Shown piece after piece: positions 52,581 to 61,718 of a stretch of 64,000 nucleotides of DNA. A model generated the notes under the pieces. It saw only the letters and a list, made by a program, of their open reading frames with translations, did not search any database and was not told the origin of the DNA. The stretch is taken from the NCBI RefSeq assembly GCF_003387475.1, contig NZ_QUNO01000009.1, positions 62,001-126,000 of the forward strand, written 5' to 3'. Position 1 is the stretch's first letter, and every line of letters begins with the position of its first letter. The position numbers were made by a program, and so were the translations under genes. This DNA is from Kutzneria buriramensis. Lineage in GTDB: Bacteria; Actinomycetota; Actinomycetes; Mycobacteriales; Pseudonocardiaceae.

Positions 52581-53071
52581 ACGCCACCGCCCGCTTACGC
52601 GCCGCCGTCGCCACCGTGCGGGATCCGGAGATCCGCGTGCTGACGGTCGAGGAGCTGGGCATCGTCCGGGACGTCGACGCCGAAGGCAGCCGCCCCACGG
52701 TGACCGTGACGCCGACCTACGTGGGCTGCCCGGCGATGGACCTCATCCGGTCCGACATCGCCGCCGCGGCAAGGGACGCCGGCTTCCCGGACGTCGAGGT
52801 CCGCACGGTGCTGTCGCCGGCGTGGACGACGGACTGGCTGTCGGACGAGGCCCGCGCGAAGCTCGTCGGCGCCGGGATCACGCCGCCGGCGTGCCGGGCC
52901 GAGGGCCGGGTGTTGCTGCCGCTGATGGTGTTGTCGCCGCCGAAGCCGCGCTGTCCCCGGTGCGGGGCGGCCGACACCGACGAGGTCAGCCGTTTCGGTT
53001 CCACCGCCTGCAAGTCCCTGTGGCGCTGCAACAGCTGCCGCGAACCCTTCGAGCAGATGAAGGAGCACTGA
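52577..53071 (+). CDS. paaD: PaaD-like Fe-S/maturation factor
   Basis: The 164-residue DUF59/MIP18-type protein has PEIRVLTVEELGIVRDV, a conserved Cys in TPTYVGCPAMDLI, and a C-terminal zinc-ribbon-like pair CPRCGAAD and CNSCREPF. PaaD is thought to help assemble the iron centres of the epoxidase system. Codon 7 is TTA (52595-52597), which would make its translation depend on the bldA tRNA. GTG 52577 overlaps paaC and the stop overlaps paaE. Confidence 0.92.
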   Translation: MNATARLRAAVATVRDPEIRVLTVEELGIVRDVDAEGSRPTVTVTPTYVGCPAMDLIRSDIAAAARDAGFPDVEVRTVLSPAWTTDWLSDEARAKLVGAGITPPACRAEGRVLLPLMVLSPPKPRCPRCGAADTDEVSRFGSTACKSLWRCNSCREPFEQMKEH

Positions 53072-54177
53072 TGAGCGTCATCGCCGAACCCAGCCGACCG
53101 CGCTCGCGGGTCGCCTTCCACCAGCTCAAGGTCGCGTCGGTGCTGCCGGCCTGCGACGACGGGTCCGCGGTCGTGGTCTCGCTGCGGGTGCCGGTGGAAC
53201 TGCGGCCGACCTTCGACTTCGTACCCGGCCAGCACGTGACCGTGCGGGCGACCATCGCCGACGAGGAAGTCCGCCGGTCGTACTCGCTGTGCTCCACGCC
53301 GTCCGACCTGAGCGACGAAGGCGTGCTGCGCATCGGCGTCCGGGCCGTGCCCGACGGCGTCTTCTCCACGTACGCCTGCACCTCGCTGGCCGCCGGCGAC
53401 ACGCTGGATGTGCTGGCGCCCCTGGGTTCCTTCACCACCGCCGTGCGTGCCGAGCGCCGCCGCCACTACGGCGCGGTCGTCGCCGGCTCCGGCATCACGC
53501 CGGTGCTGTCGCTGGTGGCGTCGGTGCTGGCGGTGGAGCCGCAGAGCACGTTCACCGTGGTGTACGGCAACCGGTTCGCCCGCTCGACGATGTTCGTCGA
53601 CGAGCTCGCCGACCTCAAGGACCGCTACGGCGCCCGGTTCCAGCTGGTGTACGCGTTCTCCGGCGAGGACCAGCGCGAGGGCCTGGACCGCGGCCGCCTC
53701 GACGCCGAGACGCTGGCCAAGGTCGGCAGCCGGGTCTTCCCGATGGACATGATCGACGAGTGGTTCCTGTGCGGGCCGGTCGGCCTGGTCACGGGCACCC
53801 AGGACATGCTGACGGCGCTGGGCGTGGATCCCGAGTCCGTCCACAGTGAACTGTTCTACGTCGGCGAGGCCCCGCCGCCGCGCGTGTCCACGGAGGCGGC
53901 GAGCGGCGTCCTCACCGTGATGCTGGAGGGCCGGGCCTCGACCGTGCCCGTCGCCAAGGGCCAGAACCTGTTGCAGGCGGCCCGCGCCGCCCGCCCCGAG
54001 GTGCCTTTCTCGTGCAGCACCGGCGTGTGCGGCACGTGCCGCGCCAAGGTGTTGCACGGCCGGACGGAAATGACCGGGAACTGGGCGCTGAGCGCCGCCG
54101 AGGTGGCCGCCGGACAGGTCCTGACCTGCCGCTCCACCGCCGAGACCGACGACGTCACCCTCGACTTCGATCTGTAG
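53071..54177 (+). CDS. paaE: epoxidase reductase PaaE-like
   Basis: The 368-residue reductase has a flavin domain (VRRSYSLCSTPSDLSDEGVL), NADP domain (AGSGITPVLSLVASVLAVEP) and a C-terminal 2Fe-2S domain (FSCSTGVCGTCRAKVLHG). It supplies electrons from NADPH to PaaABC. It starts at the paaD stop. Presence of all five paaABCDE-type genes argues that the epoxidase is functional. Confidence 0.94.
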   Translation: MSVIAEPSRPRSRVAFHQLKVASVLPACDDGSAVVVSLRVPVELRPTFDFVPGQHVTVRATIADEEVRRSYSLCSTPSDLSDEGVLRIGVRAVPDGVFSTYACTSLAAGDTLDVLAPLGSFTTAVRAERRRHYGAVVAGSGITPVLSLVASVLAVEPQSTFTVVYGNRFARSTMFVDELADLKDRYGARFQLVYAFSGEDQREGLDRGRLDAETLAKVGSRVFPMDMIDEWFLCGPVGLVTGTQDMLTALGVDPESVHSELFYVGEAPPPRVSTEAASGVLTVMLEGRASTVPVAKGQNLLQAARAARPEVPFSCSTGVCGTCRAKVLHGRTEMTGNWALSAAEVAAGQVLTCRSTAETDDVTLDFDL

Positions 54178-54255
54178 AAACCATTTCTCCCATTTTCTTG
54201 TCGGGCCGACGTGTGTCCGCTTCCTCCCCTCCACCAGAGAGCAGGTGTGTTTGCT

Positions 54256-55803
54256 ATGGCCTCCAAGGGCTTCTACATCGGCCTGATGTTCGACGAGGCG
54301 GCCCGCGCCCACGGCGACGCCCCCGTGCACCTCGACCAGCCGCTCCAACTGGCCCCCGAGGACGGGACGAGCCTGACCGTGCAGGCGCTGGCCGACCACG
54401 TGCGCCGCCTGGCCGCGAAGCTGCACGGCGCCGGTATCCGCCGCGGCGACCGCGTCGCCATCTACAAGACCAACAACTTCGACATCGCGCTGCTGGCCGG
54501 GGCCGTGCAGCGGATCGGCGCGGTGCCGGCGCTGCTGTCGCCGATGCTGGACGGCCCGACCGTCAACCAGCTGTTACGCCGCATGGGCGAGCCGGCGCTG
54601 ATCACCGACCGCGCCAAACTGGAGGCCGTGCCGCTGGACCTGACGGCCGCCAGCAAGGTGCTGCTGTCCGCCGGCGACCAACTGCCCGGCACCCTGTCGC
54701 TGAACTGGTACAACAGCGCGCCCGAGCCGGAGCCGGTGGTCCCGGAGCCGACCGAGCCGGCGTTCATCTCGCACACTTCCGGCACCACCGGCCTGCCCAA
54801 GCTGGTCGTGCAGACGCCGGACGCGCTGTGGCAGCGGCTGCGGGTGCAGAAGCTGGTGGCCGGCCGCACCTGGCGCCGCGAGAGCGTCGCGCTGTGCATC
54901 AGCTTCGTGCACGCCCGCTTCTACAGTGCCCTGCACATGGGCATGTCCTACGGCAAGCCGCTGCTGATCTCCGTGAGCACCGACACCGACGTGGTCGGCC
55001 CGATGTTCGCCGCGCACCGCCCCGGCGTGATCGAGACCCAGCCCAACACGTTCGTGGCCTGGGAGGTGCTGGCCGACGCCGAGGGCCAGCCGCTGTCCAA
55101 CGTCCGCTACTACAGCGCCACCTTCGACGCCGTCCACCCGCGGACCGTCGAGACCCTGCTCGGCGCCTCGAAGCGGGCCCGCCCGCTGTTCTTCCAGCTC
55201 TACGGCCAGACCGAGACCGGCCCGGTGACCGGCACCTGGATCACCAGGCGCAGTCTGGCCACAATGGACGGCCGCTGCGTCGGCTGGGCGCTGCCGGGCA
55301 CCATCAGGCTGCGCGTGGTCGACGCCGACGGCAACCGCTGCAAGCCCGGCCAGGTCGGCTACATCGAGGTCCGCAGCCGCACCCGGGCGATCACCTACCT
55401 CGGCGAGGACATCCGGTTCCGCGACCAGCTCACCGACGGCTGGTGGCGGATGGGCGACGTCGGCTTCACCGACCGGCTGCGCCGGGTGCACCTGCTGGAC
55501 CGCGAGATCGACCAGATCGACGCCACCGACAGCACCCTGGAGCTGGAGGACGAGCTGATGTCCGCGCTGCCCGAACTGCGCGAGATCGTCATCGTCGCCG
55601 ACGCCGACGGCAAGGCGCTGCCGGTGGTGTGCACCCGTGACGACGTCCCGCTCGACCCCGAGCGCTGGGCCGCCGCGACCGCGGACATGCCGCTGGCCGC
55701 CCCCAGGCAGATGCGCTTCGACGAGCTGCCGATGACCGCCACCTGGAAGATCCGCCGCCCGGAGCTGATCCGGCGGCTCCAGGAGGAGGGCGTCAATGCC
55801 TGA
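54256..55803 (+). CDS. acyl-activating enzyme (AMP-dependent ligase) 1
   Basis: The 515-residue ANL enzyme has the P-loop SHTSGTTGLPKLV, motif QLYGQTETGPVTG, and GWWRMGDVGFTD with a C-terminal subdomain ending MTATWKIRRPELI (catalytic Lys). The substrate is not predictable; fatty acids and aryl acids are both possible. Codon 107 is TTA (54574-54576). It follows paaE by 78 bp, and its stop overlaps the thioesterase start by 8 nt. Confidence 0.87.
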   Translation: MASKGFYIGLMFDEAARAHGDAPVHLDQPLQLAPEDGTSLTVQALADHVRRLAAKLHGAGIRRGDRVAIYKTNNFDIALLAGAVQRIGAVPALLSPMLDGPTVNQLLRRMGEPALITDRAKLEAVPLDLTAASKVLLSAGDQLPGTLSLNWYNSAPEPEPVVPEPTEPAFISHTSGTTGLPKLVVQTPDALWQRLRVQKLVAGRTWRRESVALCISFVHARFYSALHMGMSYGKPLLISVSTDTDVVGPMFAAHRPGVIETQPNTFVAWEVLADAEGQPLSNVRYYSATFDAVHPRTVETLLGASKRARPLFFQLYGQTETGPVTGTWITRRSLATMDGRCVGWALPGTIRLRVVDADGNRCKPGQVGYIEVRSRTRAITYLGEDIRFRDQLTDGWWRMGDVGFTDRLRRVHLLDREIDQIDATDSTLELEDELMSALPELREIVIVADADGKALPVVCTRDDVPLDPERWAAATADMPLAAPRQMRFDELPMTATWKIRRPELIRRLQEEGVNA

Positions 55804-56215
55804 GCTCACGATGGTGCCGGCCGGCGAACTCGAGACGGCGATGGGCATCGAGGTGCTGGAGGCGACGCCGCAGCGGGTCGTCGGCAGCATCCCGGTGGCC
55901 GGCAACACCCAGCCGTTCGGCGTGCTGCACGGCGGCGCCTCCTGCGTGCTGGCCGAGACCCTGGCTTCCGTCGGCGCGTGTCTCCACTTCGGACAGTACG
56001 ACCGGATCGCCGTCGGCGCCGAGATCAACGCCACGCACCACGCCCCGGCCCGGGGCGGCCGCGTCACCGGCGTCGCCACCGCCGTGCACCTCGGCCGCCG
56101 CCTGGCCAGCTACGAGATCGTGCTCACCGACGAGAACGGCCGCCGCATCTGCACCGCGCGGATGACCGCCGCGAGCGTGGCAACTTCCCGCGGGTCCACA
56201 AAGGAGGAACGATGA
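55796..56215 (+). CDS. PaaI-like hot-dog thioesterase
   Basis: The 139-residue protein has the PaaI active-site pattern GVLHGGASCVLAETLASVGA and GAEINATHHAPARGGRVTG. PaaI-type thioesterases hydrolyse CoA esters of ring-epoxidised or dead-end intermediates; in tropone/tropolone pathways such enzymes release products diverted from the Paa route. Its start and stop overlap both neighbouring ligase genes. Confidence 0.9.
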   Translation: MPELTMVPAGELETAMGIEVLEATPQRVVGSIPVAGNTQPFGVLHGGASCVLAETLASVGACLHFGQYDRIAVGAEINATHHAPARGGRVTGVATAVHLGRRLASYEIVLTDENGRRICTARMTAASVATSRGSTKEER

Positions 56216-57858
56216 CCACGTCATCCCTGTGGCCGCCGGGGTCGGCGGTGCTGTCCAAGTCGGCGCACGTCGACACCTTCAGCCGCCGGGGCCTGCCGCC
56301 GGCCGAACTCTGGCCGACGATGGTGTTCGACCTGCCCAAGCTGCGCTACCCGATCCGGCTCAACAGCGCGGAGTCGCTGCTGGACCACACGATCAAGCGG
56401 CTCGGCGGCAGCCGGCCCTGCCTGTACGACGGCGTCGGCACGATGTGGACGTACGCGCAGCTGGCCGACCTGGCCAACCGGATCTCCTGGGTGCTGGTGG
56501 ACGACCTCGGCGTCGTCTCCGGCAACCGGATCCTCCTGCGCGGCCCCAACTCCCCCTGGCTGGCGGCGTGCTGGCTGGCCGCGCTCAAGGTGGGCGCGGT
56601 CGCGGTGACCACCTCCCCGATGCTGCGGGCCGGCGAGCTGCGCACCTGCGCGGAGATGGCCGACGTCGACCTCGTGCTGTGCGACGAGCGGTACGTCACC
56701 GAGCTGGAGCGGGCCGGCCTGGAGAACGTCCGGACGATCACCTACGGCACCGGCGCCGACGCGGAGCTGGCCTGGTACGCGGTGGACAAGCCCGCGGAGT
56801 TCCCGGCCGTGCTGACCGCCGCCGACGACGTGGCGCTGATCGGCTTCACCTCCGGAACCACCGGCAAGCCCAAGGCCACCATGCACTTCCACCGGGACGT
56901 GCTGGCCATCGCCGACACGTTCTCCGAGCACATCCTCAAGCCCGGCCCGGACGACGTGTTCGCGGGCAGCCCCTCGCTGGCCTTCACCTTCGGCCTCGGC
57001 GGCCTGCTGGTCTTCCCGCTGCGCGCCGGCGCGTCGACCGTGCTGATGGAGAAGCCCTCCCCCGACGAGCTGTTCGGCCGGCTGCGGGAACTCAACGCCA
57101 GCATACTGTTCAGCGCCCCCACCGCCTACCGCTCCGCCCTCAACCGCATCGACGACTTCGACTTCAGCTCGCTGCGCCGCTGCGTGTCCGCCGGCGAGGC
57201 GCTGTCCGGCCAGACGTGGCACGCCTTCCGCGAGGCCACCGGCCACCGGCTGATCGACGGCATCGGCTCCACCGAGATGCTGCACGTGTTCGTGTCCGAA
57301 TGCGACAGTGGCATCCGGCCCGGCGCAACCGGCCGTCCGGTGCCCGGTTACCAGGCGACAATCCTTGACCAGGACGGGAATCCGGTGGAACCTGGCACTG
57401 CGGGTCGGCTCGCGGTGCGCGGTCCGACGGGTTGCCGCTACCTCAACGACGACCGGCAGCTGACGTACGTGCAGGGCGGCTGGAACGTCACCGGCGACAC
57501 GTACATCCGGGACGAGGACGGCTACTTCTGGTATCAGGCGCGGTCCGACGACCTGATCGTGTCCTCCGGCTACAACATCGCCGCTCCGGAGGTCGAGGAG
57601 GCGCTGGCCCGGCACGCCGACGTCGTGGAGTGCGGCGTGGTGGGCGTCCCCGACGAGGCGCGCGGCGCGATCGTCAAGGCCTACGTGGTGCTCGCCTCCG
57701 GCGTGCCGACCACCGAGCAGACCGCGCACGAGCTCCAGGACTTCGTGAAGCAGCAGATCGCCCCCTACAAGTACCCGCGCTCCATCGAGTTCGTGACCGA
57801 GCTTCCCCACACCCACAACGGGAAGCTGCGCCGGTCGGAGCTCCGCCGATCCGCCTGA
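56212..57858 (+). CDS. 2-aminobenzoate/benzoate-CoA ligase-like enzyme
   Basis: The 548-residue ANL ligase has FTSGTTGKPKATMHFHRDVL, GIGSTEMLHVFVS, and a C-terminal domain with RSDDLIVSSGYNIAAPEVEE and the lysine in THNGKLRRSEL. The HFHRD and GSTEMLH motifs are those of the benzoate-CoA and 2-aminobenzoate-CoA ligase subgroup. With an anthranilate synthase 1.7 kb downstream, anthranilate is the leading substrate, giving anthraniloyl-CoA for the PaaABCE-type epoxidase. ATG 56212 overlaps the thioesterase by 4 nt. Confidence 0.85.
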   Translation: MTTSSLWPPGSAVLSKSAHVDTFSRRGLPPAELWPTMVFDLPKLRYPIRLNSAESLLDHTIKRLGGSRPCLYDGVGTMWTYAQLADLANRISWVLVDDLGVVSGNRILLRGPNSPWLAACWLAALKVGAVAVTTSPMLRAGELRTCAEMADVDLVLCDERYVTELERAGLENVRTITYGTGADAELAWYAVDKPAEFPAVLTAADDVALIGFTSGTTGKPKATMHFHRDVLAIADTFSEHILKPGPDDVFAGSPSLAFTFGLGGLLVFPLRAGASTVLMEKPSPDELFGRLRELNASILFSAPTAYRSALNRIDDFDFSSLRRCVSAGEALSGQTWHAFREATGHRLIDGIGSTEMLHVFVSECDSGIRPGATGRPVPGYQATILDQDGNPVEPGTAGRLAVRGPTGCRYLNDDRQLTYVQGGWNVTGDTYIRDEDGYFWYQARSDDLIVSSGYNIAAPEVEEALARHADVVECGVVGVPDEARGAIVKAYVVLASGVPTTEQTAHELQDFVKQQIAPYKYPRSIEFVTELPHTHNGKLRRSELRRSA

Positions 57859-57892
57859 CCACCCACAACGAAGAGAAAGTTCTGGTGCCATC

Positions 57893-59434
57893 ATGGATCG
57901 AAGGTCTTTCCTGCGCGCAGGCGCCGGCACGGCGGCCATCGCCGCCGCCGGACTCGCGGTCGGAGCGGCCGCAAGCGCGTCGCCCTGGCCGTCCTCGCTG
58001 TCCGCCGCGAAGTGGGACCGGCTGCGCGCGAACCTGCACGGCCGGCTGCTGCTGCCCAGCGACGCCCCGTACGACGAGGCCCGCAAGCTGGCCGCGGCCC
58101 AGTTCGACAGCATCTACCCGCAGGCCGTCGCCCAGTGCACCGATCCCCGTGACGTCGCCACCTGCATCAAGTTCGCGCAGGACAACAACCTCGCCAGCGC
58201 GGTGCGCAGCGGCGGCCACAACTTCCTCGGCTGGTCCACGTCCGAGGGCCTGGTCATCGACGTGTCGACGATCAACCACGTGAAGATCGGCCGGAACTCG
58301 GTGCACCTGGGCCCCGGCGCGCAGGCCGTGGACGTGGCCAGCACCATCGCCCCGCACGGCCTGTCCGTGCCGGCCGGCTTCTGCGCCACGGTCTGCCCCG
58401 GCGGCTTCGTCACCGGCGGCGGCATGGGTTGGCAGTTCCGCAAGTACGGGCCGGCCTGCGACCGCCTGCTGTCGGCCAAGGTCGTGCTGGCCGACGGCCG
58501 CCTGGTCACGGCGTCGGAGCACGAGAACGCCGACCTCTACTGGGCGCTGCGCGGTGGCGGCGGCGGCAACTTCGGCGTGGTCGTGGACTTCGAGATGAAC
58601 CCGACCAACATCACCCACGTCGGCTACTGGACGCTGACCTGGCCGTTCCCGATCGCCGACCACGTGCTGCACAGCTTCCAGGAGTGGTCGGCCAACGCCT
58701 CCCTGGACCTCGCACCGCGGGCCGGCATCCTGCTCAACAACGCCGACCCCGGCGCCAAGCCGGTCGTCATCGTCACGGGTGTGCACTTCGGCGACGCCGC
58801 CGCGCTGGACGCCGACCTCAACCAGCTGGTGAGCCTGGTCGGCAGCGCGCCGGCCACCCGCGTGGTCGACCAGCTGTCCTACCAGCAGGCCCTGATGCGG
58901 CAGTTCGGCTGCGAGAACGACTCGGTGGAGCAGTGCCACCTGCTGGGCACCGACCCGGAGGCCATCCTGCCGCGGCAGGCGTTCGTGCTGAACCGGACCC
59001 GCATGTTCGACCAGGCCATCCCCGAGACCGGCTTCGCCGAGATCGCCGAGGCCTTTGACGCCGACCGCCGCACCGGCCAGTACCGCTGGCTGGGCTTCCT
59101 CGCCCTGGGCGGCAACGCCAGCAACCCGGCCCCCGGCGACACCGCGTACGTGCACCGCAAGGCCCAGCTGTTCTCCGTGTTCACCGCCGGCCTCGTGCTG
59201 CCCAACCCGACCGCCGACGACAACACCGCGGCCGTGAACTGGGCGCGCGGCGGCTTCAACGCCATCGACAAGTACTCCAACGGCCACACCTACGTGAACT
59301 ACCCGGACATCGAGCTGTCCGACTACGCCAACGCCTACTACGGCTCGAACCTGCCGCGCCTGTCCGCGGTGAAGCGGCACTTCGACCCGCACGGGTTCTT
59401 CAAGCTGCCGCAGGGCATCCGCGCCCACGCCTGA
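57893..59434 (+). CDS. Tat-exported berberine-bridge-type FAD oxidase
   Basis: The 513-residue protein begins with a twin-arginine signal (MDRRSFLRAGAGTAA). It has an FAD domain with H109 in SGGHNFLGW and C164 in GFCATVCPGG, the two positions for bicovalent flavin in berberine-bridge enzymes, and a C-terminal YxN motif region (THVNYPD-like, YVNYPDIELSDYANAYYGSN). Such oxidases in bacterial clusters aromatise or oxidise late intermediates, sometimes outside the cytoplasm. It follows the ligase by 34 bp and ends at a strong terminator. Confidence 0.9.
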   Translation: MDRRSFLRAGAGTAAIAAAGLAVGAAASASPWPSSLSAAKWDRLRANLHGRLLLPSDAPYDEARKLAAAQFDSIYPQAVAQCTDPRDVATCIKFAQDNNLASAVRSGGHNFLGWSTSEGLVIDVSTINHVKIGRNSVHLGPGAQAVDVASTIAPHGLSVPAGFCATVCPGGFVTGGGMGWQFRKYGPACDRLLSAKVVLADGRLVTASEHENADLYWALRGGGGGNFGVVVDFEMNPTNITHVGYWTLTWPFPIADHVLHSFQEWSANASLDLAPRAGILLNNADPGAKPVVIVTGVHFGDAAALDADLNQLVSLVGSAPATRVVDQLSYQQALMRQFGCENDSVEQCHLLGTDPEAILPRQAFVLNRTRMFDQAIPETGFAEIAEAFDADRRTGQYRWLGFLALGGNASNPAPGDTAYVHRKAQLFSVFTAGLVLPNPTADDNTAAVNWARGGFNAIDKYSNGHTYVNYPDIELSDYANAYYGSNLPRLSAVKRHFDPHGFFKLPQGIRAHA

Positions 59435-59445
59435 CCGTCACACCC

Positions 59446-59484
59446 GGTGTCCCCGCCGTCGAGGCGGCGGCGGGGACACCTTTT
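59446..59484 (+). terminator. terminator of the paaABCDE-type operon
   Basis: GGTGTCCCCGCCG pairs perfectly with CGGCGGGGACACC (13 bp, 9-nt loop) and is followed by TTTTCT. It separates the epoxidase operon from the anthranilate synthase gene. Confidence 0.88.
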
Positions 59485-59520
59485 CTCGAAGTCGTCTGGG
59501 GTTCTGAGGGGAGCTGTGTG

Positions 59521-61683
59521 ATGTCCGTACTGGACGAAGTCGGCCTGGGTCGCGCCGAGTGGTGGGCCACCCCGGTCGGCGTCCGGGTCGCCAGATCGAC
59601 CGACCTGGTCGGCACCGCGGTCGGGGCGCGGGCCGTGCTGGAGCGGTCGCTGGACAGCCGTCGCGGCATGCTGATCTTCCGGGGGGACGATTACGCGATC
59701 GGCTACACCGACCCGCCGGTCGAGGTGACGGTCGGCGGCGGCCGGCTCGCGGTGCGGGCGCTCAACGAGCGCGGCCGGATCCTGCTGCCGGCGCTGCGCG
59801 CCGGCGTCGCCGAGATGCTGGAGTTCGATGCCGACACCGACGCCGAGTTCGCCGGCGCCGTCGCCGCCCATCCCGGCGTGTTCGCCGAGGAGGACCGCAC
59901 CCGCTACGCCGGCGTGTTCCGGGCGCTGCGGGCCGTGGTGGCCGGCATGTCCTCGCCGGACGAGCTGCTCGGCCTGTACGGCGCGTTCGGCTACGACCTG
60001 ATCTTCGAGGTGGACCCGATCCCGTTGGCGCAGCGGCGCGCGGCCGACCACCGCGACCTGGTGCTGCACCTGCCGGACGAGATCGTGGAGATGGACTTCG
60101 CCCGCGACGAGGCGGTCCGGCACTGCTACGAATTCGTGGTCGACGGCCGCAGCACCGCCTGGTGCGACGGCGCCACCGAGTCCCGCGAGTTCGTGCCCGG
60201 CGAGCCGTCGGACGCCCGCGACCACCGGACCGGCGAGTACGCCGCGGTGGTCGAGAAGGCGATGCCGATGTTCCGCAACGGCGAGCTGTTCGAGGTGGTG
60301 CCCAGCCAGGTCTTCCGCCGCCCCTGCACGAGCTCGCCGGCCGAGCTGTTCCGGCGGCTGCGCGACACCAACCCCGCCCCGCACAGCCTGCTGGCCAACC
60401 TCGGCGACGGCGAGTACCTGGTCGGCGCGTCGCCGGAGATGTTCGTCGGCGTCGTCCGGGACCGCGACGGCGGCCTGCTCGTGCGGACCTCGCCGATCAG
60501 CGGCACCATCGCCCGCGGCAAGGACGCGCTCCAGGACGCCGACCGCATCAAGGAGCTGCTCAACTCGGCCAAGGACGAGTCCGAGCTGACCATGTGCACG
60601 GACGTGGACCGCAACGACAAGGCCCGGGTGTGCGTGCCGGGCACGGTCCGGGTGACCGCCCGCCGCAAGATCGAGATGTACTCGGCGCTGATCCACACCG
60701 TGGACCACGTGGAGGGCCGGCTGCGGCCGGACCGCGATGCGCTGGACGCCTTCCTCGCCCACCTGTGGGCCGTCACGGTGACGGGCGCGCCGAAGCTGGC
60801 GGCGGTGGAGTTCATCGAGCAGACCGAGCGCTCGCCGCGGCGGTGGTACGGCGGCGCGGTCGGCCGCATCGGCTTCGACGGCACCCTCGACACGGTGCTG
60901 ACCCTGCGCACCATGCAGATCCACCACGGCGTCGCCTCGGTACGGGCCGGCGCGACCCTGCTGTACGACTCCGACCCGGCCGCCGAGGAGGCCGAGACCG
61001 AGCTGAAGGCCAAGGCCCTGCTGCGGGTGCTGGACGACCCGGCCGCCGCCGCGCCGCCGCCGTCCGAAGTGGACAAGCCGGGCGCGGGCCTGCGCTTCCT
61101 GCTGGTGGACCACCGCGACTCGTTCGTGCACTGCCTGGCCGACTACCTGCGGCAGACCGGCGCCGAGGTGGTGACCTACCGGGCCGGCAGCCACCTGGAC
61201 ATGATCGACGCCGAGCGGCCGGACCTGGTGGTGCTGTCCCCCGGCCCGGGCCGGCCGGCCGACTTCGACCTGTCCGCCACCATCGACCGGGCCGAGTCGC
61301 TGGGCATCCCCGTCTTCGGCGTCTGCCTTGGCCTGCAAGGGATCGTCGAGCACTACGAGGGCACGCTGAGCATCCTGGACCGTCCGGTGCACGGCAAGCA
61401 GTCGATGGTCCGGGTAACCGCGGACAGCCCGCTGTTCGACGGCCTCCCGGCGGAGTTCGCCGTCGGCCGCTACCACTCGCTGTACGCCGCGCCGGGCGCG
61501 GTGTCCGGCGGCCTGGACGTCGTGGCCGCGACCAAGGACGGCGTGGTCATGGCCGTTACCCACCGGACCCGCGCGTTCGCCGCGGTCCAGTTCCACCCGG
61601 AGTCGATCATGTCCGCGACCGGCGGGGTCGGCCTGACCCTGATCAACAACGTGGTCGCCGCGCTCGTGCGCAAGCCCGCCTGA
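59521..61683 (+). CDS. fused anthranilate synthase TrpE(G)-type
   Basis: The 720-residue protein joins a chorismate-binding TrpE domain (FEVVPSQVFRRP; TSPISGTIARGKD; DVDRNDKARVC) to a C-terminal glutamine amidotransferase (FGVCLGLQGIVEHYEG with the catalytic Cys, FHPESIMS with His-Glu). Length and the N-terminal LDSRRGMLIF segment fit TrpE(G) fusions such as those of rhizobia rather than the shorter PhzE. It should make anthranilate; 2-amino-2-deoxyisochorismate cannot be excluded. ATG 59521 follows AGGGGAG. It starts its own transcript after the terminator. Confidence 0.88.
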   Translation: MSVLDEVGLGRAEWWATPVGVRVARSTDLVGTAVGARAVLERSLDSRRGMLIFRGDDYAIGYTDPPVEVTVGGGRLAVRALNERGRILLPALRAGVAEMLEFDADTDAEFAGAVAAHPGVFAEEDRTRYAGVFRALRAVVAGMSSPDELLGLYGAFGYDLIFEVDPIPLAQRRAADHRDLVLHLPDEIVEMDFARDEAVRHCYEFVVDGRSTAWCDGATESREFVPGEPSDARDHRTGEYAAVVEKAMPMFRNGELFEVVPSQVFRRPCTSSPAELFRRLRDTNPAPHSLLANLGDGEYLVGASPEMFVGVVRDRDGGLLVRTSPISGTIARGKDALQDADRIKELLNSAKDESELTMCTDVDRNDKARVCVPGTVRVTARRKIEMYSALIHTVDHVEGRLRPDRDALDAFLAHLWAVTVTGAPKLAAVEFIEQTERSPRRWYGGAVGRIGFDGTLDTVLTLRTMQIHHGVASVRAGATLLYDSDPAAEEAETELKAKALLRVLDDPAAAAPPPSEVDKPGAGLRFLLVDHRDSFVHCLADYLRQTGAEVVTYRAGSHLDMIDAERPDLVVLSPGPGRPADFDLSATIDRAESLGIPVFGVCLGLQGIVEHYEGTLSILDRPVHGKQSMVRVTADSPLFDGLPAEFAVGRYHSLYAAPGAVSGGLDVVAATKDGVVMAVTHRTRAFAAVQFHPESIMSATGGVGLTLINNVVAALVRKPA

Positions 61684-61718
61684 TCCCTGCACCCACGCCA
61701 GCTAAGGACGGACCAGTC

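Noticed and set aside
50501-54177. Phenylacetate degradation operon
   Set aside because: Only the epoxidase part is present; no paaG, paaZ, paaH, paaJ or phenylacetate-CoA ligase is seen, and neighbours are biosynthetic.
59521-61683. PhzE of a phenazine cluster
   Set aside because: Length and N-terminal segment fit TrpE(G) fusions, and no phzA/B, phzD, phzF or phzG is present.
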